A stretch of DNA of 64,000 bases from Charina bottae (lineage: Eukaryota > Chordata > Lepidosauria > Squamata > Charinaidae). Shown in pieces: positions 52,657 through 62,323 of the stretch (position 1 is the stretch's first letter; each line of letters begins with the position of its first letter). A model generated the notes under the pieces. That model was given only the letters and a program-made list of their open reading frames with translations. It did not search any database and had not been told where the DNA came from. The stretch lies in NCBI GenBank assembly GCA_023362775.1, contig JALMGJ010000026.1:248001-312000 (forward strand), read 5' to 3'. Made by a program: the position numbers and the translations under genes.

Positions 52657-52699
52657 GTCACAGCCAGTGTCTATATACAGATACAGTCAAAACTGTATA
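52657..52699 (+). repeat. 43-bp insertion unit, copy 24
   Basis: Haplotype F2. Unusually it lacks the ATAAGTC unit in front: a plain TATATGTCACAGCCAG unit precedes it, so its left flank was replaced by recombination. It is 3,338 bp after copy 21. Confidence 0.96.
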
Positions 52700-54051
52700 T
52701 GTCACAGTTAGTGTCAAAAGTGTATAGTCACAGCCAGTGTCAAAACTGTATAGTCACAGCCAGTGTCAAAACTGTATATGTCACAGTCAGTGTCAAAACT
52801 GTATAGTCACAGCCAGTGTCAAAACTTTATAGTCACAGCTAGGGTCAAAACTGTATATGTCACAGTCAGTGTCATAACTGTATAGTCACAGCCAGTGTCA
52901 AAACTGTATAGTCACAGCCAGTGTCAAAACTGTATATGTCACAGCCAGTGTCAAAACTGTATATGTCACAGTCAGTGTCAAAACTGTATAGTCACAGCCA
53001 GTGTCAAAACTGTATAGTCACAGCCAGTGTCAAAACGGTATATGTCACAGTCAGTGTCAAAACTGTATAGTCACAGCCAGTGTCAAAACAGTATATTTCA
53101 CAGCCAGTGTCAAAACTGTATAGTCATAGCCAGGGTCAAAACTGTATATGTCACAGCCAGTGTCAAAACTGTATATGTCACAGTGAGTGTCACAACTGTA
53201 TAGTCACAGCCAGTGTCAAAACTGTATAGTCACAGCCAGTGTCAAAACTGTATAGTCACAGCCAGTGTCAAAACTGTATATGTCAAAGCCAGTGTCAAAA
53301 CTGTATAGTCACAGCCAGTGTCAAAACTGTATATGTCACAGTCAGTGTCAAAACTGTATATGTCACAGTCAGTGTCAAAACTGTATAGTCACAGCCAGTG
53401 TCAAAACTGTATATGTCACAGTCAGGGTCAAAACTGTATAGTCACAGCCAGTGTCAAAACTGTATAGTCACAGCCAGTGTCAAAACGGTATATGTCACAG
53501 TCAGTGTCAAAACTGTATAGTCACAGCCAGTGTCAAAACTGTATATGTCACAGCCAGTGTCAAAACTGTATATGTCACAGTCAGTGTAAAAACTGTATAT
53601 GTCACAGTCAGTGTCAAAACTGTATTGTCACAGCCAGTGTCAAAACTGTATATGTCACAGTCAGTGTCAAAACTGTATATCTCACAGTCAGTGTCAAAAC
53701 TGTATAGTCACAGCCAGTGTCAAAACTGTATATGTCACAGCCAGTGTCAAAACTGTATAGTCACAGCCAGTGTCAAAACTGTATATGTCACAGTCAGTGT
53801 CAAAACTGTAGAGTCACAGCCAGTGTCAAAACTGTATATGTCACAGTCAGTGTCAAAACTGTATAGTAACAGCCAATGTCAAAACTGTATAGTCACAGCC
53901 AGTGTCAAAACTGTATATGTCACAGCCAGTGTCAAAACTGTATATGTCACAGCCAGTGTCAAAACTGTATAGTCACAGCCAGTGTCAAAACTGTATATGT
54001 CACAGTCAGTGTCAAAACTGTATAAGTCACAGTCAGTGTCAAAACTGTATA

Positions 54052-54094
54052 GTCACAGCCAGTGTCTATATACAGATACAGTCAAAACTGTATA
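54052..54094 (+). repeat. 43-bp insertion unit, copy 25
   Basis: Haplotype F1; 3,338 bp after copy 22. Confidence 0.96.
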
Positions 54095-54994
54095 TGTCAC
54101 AGTTAGTGTCAAAAGTGTATAGTCACAGCCAGTGTCAAAACTGTATAGTCACAGCCAGTGTCAAAACTGTATATGTCACAGTCAGTGTCAAAACTGTATA
54201 GTCACAGCCAGTGTCAAAACTGTATAGTCACAGCTAGGGTCAAAACTGTATATGTCAAAGCCAGTGTCAAAACTGTATATGTCACAGTCAGTGTCATAAC
54301 TGTATAGTCACAGCCAGTGTCAAAACTGTATAGTCACAGCCAGTGTCAAAACTGTATATGTCACAGCCAGTGTCAAAACTGTATATGTCACAGTCAGTGT
54401 CAAAACTGTATAGTCACAGCCAGTGTCAAAACTGTATAGTCACAGCCAGTGTCAAAACGGTATATGTCACAGTCAGTGTCAAAACTGTATAGTCACAGCC
54501 AGTGTCAAAACGGTATATTTCACAGCCAGTGTCAAAACTGTATAGTCATAGCCAGGGTCAAAACTGTATATGTCACACCCAGTGTCAAAACTGTATATGT
54601 CACAGTGAGTGTCACAACTGTATAGTCACAGCCAGTGTCAAAACTGGTAGTCACAGCCAGTGTCAAAACTGTATAGTCACAGTCAGTGTCAAAACTTTAT
54701 ATGTCACAGCCAGTGTCAAAACTGTATAGTCACAGCCAGTGTCAAAACTGTATATGTCACAGTCAGTGTCAAAACTGTATATGTCACAGCCAGTGTCAAA
54801 ACTGTATAGTCACAGCCAGTGTCAAAACTGTATATGTCACATTCAGTGTCAAAACTGTATATGTCACAGTCAGTGTCAAAACTGTATAGTCACAGCCAGT
54901 GTCAAAACTGTATATGTCACAGTCAGTGTCAAAACTGTATAGTCACAGCCAGTGTCAAAACTGTATATGTCACAGCCAGTGTCAAAACTGTATA

Positions 54995-55037
54995 GTCACA
55001 GCCAGTGTCTATATACAGATACAGTCAAAACTGTATA
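54995..55037 (+). repeat. 43-bp insertion unit, copy 26
   Basis: Haplotype F2; also lacks the ATAAGTC unit in front, as copy 24 does, 2,338 bp upstream of it. Confidence 0.96.
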
Positions 55038-56389
55038 TGTCACAGTTAGTGTCAAAAGTGTATAGTCACAGCCAGTGTCAAAACTGTATAGTCACAGCCA
55101 GTGTCAAAACTGTATATGTCACAGTCAGTGTCAAAACTGTATAGTCACAGCCAGTGTCAAAACTTTATAGTCACAGCTAGGGTCAAAACTGTATATGTCA
55201 CAGTCAGTGTCATAACTGTATAGTCACAGCCAGTGTCAAAACTGTATAGTCACAGCCAGTGTCAAAACTGTATATGTCACAGCCAGTGTCAAAACTGTAT
55301 ATGTCACAGTCAGTGTCAAAACTGTATAGTCACAGCCAGTGTCAAAACTGTATAGTCACAGCCAGTGTCAAAACGGTATATGTCACAGTCAGTGTCAAAA
55401 CTGTATAGTCACAGCCAGTGTCAAAACAGTATATTTCACAGCCAGTGTCAAAACTGTATAGTCATAGCCAGGGTCAAAACTGTATATGTCACAGCCAGTG
55501 TCAAAACTGTATATGTCACAGTGAGTGTCACAACTGTATAGTCACAGCCAGTGTCAAAACTGTATAGTCACAGCCAGTGTCAAAACTGTATAGTCACAGC
55601 CAGTGTCAAAACTGTATATGTCAAAGCCAGTGTCAAAACTGTATAGTCACAGCCAGTGTCAAAACTGTATATGTCACAGTCAGTGTCAAAACTGTATATG
55701 TCACAGTCAGTGTCAAAACTGTATAGTCACAGCCAGTGTCAAAACTGTATATGTCACAGTCAGGGTCAAAACTGTATAGTCACAGCCAGTGTCAAAACTG
55801 TATAGTCACAGCCAGTGTCAAAACGGTATATGTCACAGTCAGTGTCAAAACTGTATAGTCACAGCCAGTGTCAAAACTGTATATGTCACAGCCAGTGTCA
55901 AAACTGTATATGTCACAGTCAGTGTAAAAACTGTATATGTCACAGTCAGTGTCAAAACTGTATTGTCACAGCCAGTGTCAAAACTGTATATGTCACAGTC
56001 AGTGTCAAAACTGTATATCTCACAGTCAGTGTCAAAACTGTATAGTCACAGCCAGTGTCAAAACTGTATATGTCACAGCCAGTGTCAAAACTGTATAGTC
56101 ACAGCCAGTGTCAAAACTGTATATGTCACAGTCAGTGTCAAAACTGTAGAGTCACAGCCAGTGTCAAAACTGTATATGTCACAGTCAGTGTCAAAACTGT
56201 ATAGTAACAGCCAATGTCAAAACTGTATAGTCACAGCCAGTGTCAAAACTGTATATGTCACAGCCAGTGTCAAAACTGTATATGTCACAGCCAGTGTCAA
56301 AACTGTATAGTCACAGCCAGTGTCAAAACTGTATATGTCACAGTCAGTGTCAAAACTGTATAAGTCACAGTCAGTGTCAAAACTGTATA

Positions 56390-56432
56390 GTCACAGCCAG
56401 TGTCTATATACAGATACAGTCAAAACTGTATA
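56390..56432 (+). repeat. 43-bp insertion unit, copy 27
   Basis: Haplotype F1; 2,338 bp after copy 25. Confidence 0.96.
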
Positions 56433-57439
56433 TGTCACAGTTAGTGTCAAAAGTGTATAGTCACAGCCAGTGTCAAAACTGTATAGTCACAGCCAGTGTC
56501 AAAACTGTATATGTCACAGTCAGTGTCAAAACTGTATAGTCACAGCCAGTGTCAAAACTGTATAGTCACAGCTAGGGTCAAAACTGTATATGTCAAAGCC
56601 AGTGTCAAAACTGTATATGTCACAGTCAGTGTCATAACTGTATAGTCACAGCCAGTGTCAAAACTGTATAGTCACAGCCAGTGTCAAAACTGTATATGTC
56701 ACAGCCAGTGTCAAAACTGTATATGTCACAGTCAGTGTCAAAACTGTATAGTCACAGCCAGTGTCAAAACTGTATAGTCACAGCCAGTGTCAAAACGGTA
56801 TATGTCACAGTCAGTGTCAAAACTGTATAGTCACAGCCAGTGTCAAAACGGTATATTTCACAGCCAGTGTCAAAACTGTATAGTCATAGCCAGGGTCAAA
56901 ACTGTATATGTCACACCCAGTGTCAAAACTGTATATGTCACAGTGAGTGTCACAACTGTATAGTCACAGCCAGTGTCAAAACTGGTAGTCACAGCCAGTG
57001 TCAAAACTGTATAGTCACAGTCAGTGTCAAAACTTTATATGTCACAGTCAGTGTCAAATCTGTATAGTAACAGCCAGTGTCAAAACTGTATATGTCACAG
57101 CCAGTGTCAAAACTGTATAGTCACAGCCAGTGTCAAAACGGTATATGTCACAGTCAGTGTCATAACTGTATAGTCACAGCCAGTGTCAAAACTGTATAGT
57201 CACAGCCAGTGCCAAAACTGTAGAGTCACAGCCAGTGTCAAAACTGTATATGTCACAGTCAGTGTCAAAACTGTATATGTCACAGTCAGTGTCAAAACTG
57301 TATAGTCACAGCCAGTGTCAAAACAGTATATGTCACAGTCAGTTTCAAAACTGTATAGTCACAGCCAGTGTCAAAACTGTAAAGACACAGCCAGTGTGAA
57401 AACGGTATATGTCACAGTCAGTGTCAAAACTGTATAGTC

Positions 57440-59405
57440 ACAGCCAGTGTCAAAACTGTATAGTCACAGCCAGTGTCAAAACTGTATATGTCACAGTCAG
57501 TGTCAAAACTGTATAGTAACAGCCAATGTCAAAACTGTATATGTCACAGCCAGTGTCAAAACTGTATAGTCACAGCCAGTGTCAAAACTGTATATGTCAC
57601 AGTCAGTGTCAAAACTGTATATGTCACAGCCAGTGTCAAAACTGTATAGTCACAGCCAGTGTCAAAACTGTATATGTCACAGCCAGTGTCAAAACTGTAT
57701 AGTCACAGCCAGTGTCAAAACTGTATATGTCACAGTCAGTGTCAAAACTGTATATGTCACAGTCAGTGTCAAAACTGTATAGTCACAGCCAGTGTCAAAA
57801 CTGTATATGTCACAGTCAGTGTCAAAACTGTATAGTCACAGCCAGTGTCAAAACTGTATAGTCACAGCCAGTGTCAAAACGGTATATGTCACAGTCAGTG
57901 TCAAAACTGTATAGTCACAGCCAGTGTCAAAACTGTATATGTCACAGCCAGTGTCAAAACTGTATATGTCACAGCCAGCGTCAAAACGGTATATGTCACA
58001 GTCAGTGTCAAAACTGTATAGTCACAGCCAGTGTCAAAACTGTATATGTCACAGCCAGTGTCAAAACTGTATATGTCACAGCCAGTGTAAAAACTGTATA
58101 TGTCACAGTCAGTGTCAAAACTGTATATGTCACAGTCAGTGTCAAAACTGTATAGTCACAGCCAGTGTCAAAACTGTATATGTCACAGTCAGTGTCAAAA
58201 CTGTATAGTCACAGCCAGTGTCAAAACTGTATATGTCACAGTCAGTGTCAAAACTGTATATGTCACAGTCAGTGTCAAAACTGTATAGTAACAGCCAATG
58301 TCAAAACTGTATATGTCACAGCCAGTGTCAAAACTGTATAGTCACAGCCAGTGTCAAAACTGTATATGTCACAGTCAGTGTCAAAACTGTATATGTCACA
58401 GCCAGTGTCAAAACTGTATAGTCACAGCCAGTGTCAAAACTGTATATGTCACATTCAGTGTCAAAACTGTATATGTCACAGTCAGTGTCAAAACTGTATA
58501 GTCACAGCCAGTGTCAAAACTGTATATGTCACAGTCAGTGTCAAAACTGTATAGTCACAGCCAGTGTCAAAACTGTATATGTCACAGCCAGTGTCAAAAC
58601 TGTATAGTCACAGCCAGTGTCAAAACTGTATATGTCACAGTCAGTGTCAGAACTGTATAAGTCACAGTCAGTGTCAAAACTGTATAGTCACAGCCAGTGT
58701 CTATAAACAGATACAGTCAAAACTGTATATGTCACAGTTAGTGTCAAAAGTGTATAGTCACAGCCAGTGTCAAAACTGTATAGTCACAGCCAGTGTCAAA
58801 ACTGTATATGTCACAGTCAGTGTCAAAACTGTATAGTCACAGCCAGTGTCAAAACTGTATAGTCACAGCTAGGGTCAAAACTGTATATGTCAAAGCCAGT
58901 GTCAAAACTGTATATGTCACAGTCAGTGTCATAACTGTATAGTCACAGCCAGTGCCAAAACTGTATAGTCACAGCCAGTGTCAAAACTGTATATGTCACA
59001 GTCAGTGTCAAAACTGTATATGTCACAGTCAGTGTCAAAACTGTATAGTCACAGCCAGTGTCAAAACAGTATATGTCACAGTCAGTTTCAAAACTGTATA
59101 GTCACAGCCAGTGTCAAAACTGTAAAGACACAGCCAGTGTGAAAACGGTATATGTCACAGTCAGTGTCAAAACTGTATAGTCACAGCCAGTGTCAAAACT
59201 GTATAGTCACAGCCAGTGTCAAAACTGTATATGTCACAGTCAGTGTCAAAACTGTATAGTAACAGCCAATGTCAAAACTGTATATGTCACAGCCAGTGTC
59301 AAAACTGTATAGTCACAGCCAGTGTCAAAACTGTATATGTCACAGTCAGTGTCAAAACTGTATATGTCACAGCCAGTGTCAAAACTGTATAGTCACAGCC
59401 AGTGT
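57440..59405. repeat. Dispersed 2.0-kb copy of 46702-48667
   Basis: Matches at 10,738 bp offset. Private changes here are CAGCGTC near 57,979 and ATAAACAG at 58,706. The right end is where TATATTTCAC replaces a GTAAAAACTG unit. Confidence 0.85.
58687..58729 (+). repeat. 43-bp insertion unit, copy 28 (variant)
   Basis: The only copy with a change inside the insertion: CTATAAACAG instead of CTATATACAG, at 58,706. The change breaks the outer dyad (ATATACAG/CTGTATAT) but leaves the inner 7-bp dyad intact. Haplotype F1. Confidence 0.96.
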
Positions 59406-59514
59406 CAAAACTGTATATTTCACAGCCAGTGTCAAAACTGTATAGTCACAGCCAGTGTCAAAACTGTATATGTCACAGTCAGTGTCAAAACTGTATAGTC
59501 ACAGCCAGTGTCAA

Positions 59515-60189
59515 AACTGTATATGTCACAGTCAGTGTCAAAACTGTATAGTCACAGCCAGTGTCAAAACTGTATAGTCACAGCCAGTGTCAAAACGGTA
59601 TATGTCACAGTCAGTGTCAAAACTGTATAGTCACAGCCAGTGTCAAAACTGTATATGTCACAGCCAGTGTCAAAACTGTATATGTCACAGCCAGTGTCAA
59701 AACGGTATATGTCACAGTCAGTGTCAAAACTGTATAGTCACAGCCAGTGTCAAAACTGTATATGTCACAGCCAGTGTCAAAACTGTATATGTCACAGCCA
59801 GTGTAAAAACTGTATATGTCACAGTCAGTGTCAAAACTGTATATGTCACAGTCAGTGTCAAAACTGTATAGTCACAGCCAGTGTCAAAACTGTATATGTC
59901 ACAGTCAGTGTCAAAACTGTATAGTCACAGCCAGTGTCAAAACTGTATATGTCACAGTCAGTGTCAAAACTGTATATGTCACAGTCAGTGTCAAAACTGT
60001 ATAGTAACAGCCAATGTCAAAACTGTATATGTCACAGCCAGTGTCAAAACTGTATAGTCACAGCCAGTGTCAAAACTGTATATGTCACAGTCAGTGTCAA
60101 AACTGTATATGTCACAGCCAGTGTCAAAACTGTATAGTCACAGCCAGTGTCAAAACTGTATATGTCACATTCAGTGTCAAAACTGTATA
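59515..60189. repeat. 0.68-kb block duplicated at 1,479 bp
   Basis: Matches 60994-61668, including AAAACGG, GTAAAAACTG and AACAGCCAATG units. The right copy has a private TACATGTC near 61,507. Confidence 0.85.
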
Positions 60190-60668
60190 GTCACAGCCAG
60201 TGTCAAAACTGTATATGTCACAGTCAGTGTCAAAACTGTATAGTCACAGCCAGTGTCAAAACTGTATAGTCACAGCCAGTGTCAAAATGGTATATGTCAC
60301 AGTCAGTGTCAAAACTGTATATGTCACAGTCAGTGTCAAAACTGTATATGTCACAGTCAGTGTCAAAACTGTATAGTCACAGCCAGTGTCAAAACTGTAT
60401 ATGTCACAGTCAGTGTCAAAACTGTATATGTCACAGTCAGTGTCAAAACTGTATAGTCACAGCCAGTGTCAAAACTGTATATGTCACAGTCAGTGTCAAA
60501 ACTGTATAGTCACAGCCAGTGTCAAAACTGTATATGTCACAGCCAGTGTCAAAACTGTATATGTCACAGCCAGTGTCAAAACTGTATAGTCACAGCCAGT
60601 GTCAAAACTGTATATGTCACAGTCAGTGTCAAAACTGTATAAGTCACAGTCAGTGTCAAAACTGTATA

Positions 60669-60711
60669 GTCACAGCCAGTGTCTATATACAGATACAGTC
60701 AAAACTGTATA
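60669..60711 (+). repeat. 43-bp insertion unit, copy 29
   Basis: Haplotype F1; downstream it carries the CACAACTG form near 60,914 rather than CATAACTG. Confidence 0.96.
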
Positions 60712-62280
60712 TGTCACAGTTAGTGTCAAAAGTGTATAGTCACAGCCAGTGTCAAAACTGTATAGTCACAGCCAGTGTCAAAACTGTATATGTCACAGTC
60801 AGTGTCAAAACTGTATAGTCACAGCCAGTGTCAAAACTGTATAGTCACAGCTAGGGTCAAAACTGTATATGTCAAAGCCAGTGTCAAAACTGTATATGTC
60901 ACAGTCAGTGTCACAACTGTATAGTCACAGCCAGTGTCAAAACTGTATAGTCAAAGCCAGTGTCAAAACTGTATATGTCACAGCCAGTGTCAAAACTGTA
61001 TATGTCACAGTCAGTGTCAAAACTGTATAGTCACAGCCAGTGTCAAAACTGTATAGTCACAGCCAGTGTCAAAACGGTATATGTCACAGTCAGTGTCAAA
61101 ACTGTATAGTCACAGCCAGTGTCAAAACTGTATATGTCACAGCCAGTGTCAAAACTGTATATGTCACAGCCAGTGTCAAAACGGTATATGTCACAGTCAG
61201 TGTCAAAACTGTATAGTCACAGCCAGTGTCAAAACTGTATATGTCACAGCCAGTGTCAAAACTGTATATGTCACAGCCAGTGTAAAAACTGTATATGTCA
61301 CAGTCAGTGTCAAAACTGTATATGTCACAGTCAGTGTCAAAACTGTATAGTCACAGCCAGTGTCAAAACTGTATATGTCACAGTCAGTGTCAAAACTGTA
61401 TAGTCACAGCCAGTGTCAAAACTGTATATGTCACAGTCAGTGTCAAAACTGTATATGTCACAGTCAGTGTCAAAACTGTATAGTAACAGCCAATGTCAAA
61501 ACTGTACATGTCACAGCCAGTGTCAAAACTGTATAGTCACAGCCAGTGTCAAAACTGTATATGTCACAGTCAGTGTCAAAACTGTATATGTCACAGCCAG
61601 TGTCAAAACTGTATAGTCACAGCCAGTGTCAAAACTGTATATGTCACATTCAGTGTCAAAACTGTATATGTCACAGTCAGTGTCAAAACTGTATAGTCAC
61701 AGCCAGTGTCAAAACTGTATATGTCACAGTCAGTGTCAAAACTGTATAGTCACAGCCAGTGTCAAAACTGTATATGTCACAGCCAGTGTCAAAACTGTAT
61801 ATGTCACAGCCAGTGTCAAAACTGTATAGTCACAGCCAGTGTCAAAACTGTATATGTCACATTCAGTGTCAAAACTGTATATGTCACAGTCAGTGTCAAA
61901 ACTGTATAGTCACAGCCAGTGTCAAAATGGTATATGTCACAGTCAGTGTCAAAACTGTATAGTCACAGCCAGTGTCAAAACTGTATATGTCACAGTCAGT
62001 GTCAAAACTGTATATGTCACAGTCAGTGTCAAAACTGTATAGTCAGAGCCAGTGTCAAAACTGTATATGTCACAGTCAGTGTCAAAACTGTATATGTCAC
62101 AGTCAGTGTCAAAACTGTATAGTCACAGCCAGTGTCAAAACTGTATATGTCACAGTCAGTGTCAAAACTGTATAGTCACAGCCAGTGTCAAAACTGTATA
62201 GTCACAGCCAGTGTCAAAACTGTATATGTCACAGTCAGTGTCAAAACTGTATAAGTCACAGTCAGTGTCAAAACTGTATA

Positions 62281-62323
62281 GTCACAGCCAGTGTCTATAT
62301 ACAGATACAGTCAAAACTGTATA
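62281..62323 (+). repeat. 43-bp insertion unit, copy 30
   Basis: Haplotype F1, the last copy in the window, 3,594 bp after copy 28 but with the unmutated insertion. Confidence 0.96.

Larger units (their letters stand above)
52365..54709. repeat. 2,338-bp tandem duplication, left copy
   Basis: Matches 54703-57047. It includes the only two CTGGTAGTCAC units of the window (54,643 and 56,981), a 25-bp unit created in the parent before duplication. Confidence 0.9.
54703..57047. repeat. 2,338-bp tandem duplication, right copy
   Basis: Starts within a few bases of its partner's end, a textbook tandem copy. I saw no difference in the lines compared. Confidence 0.9.
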
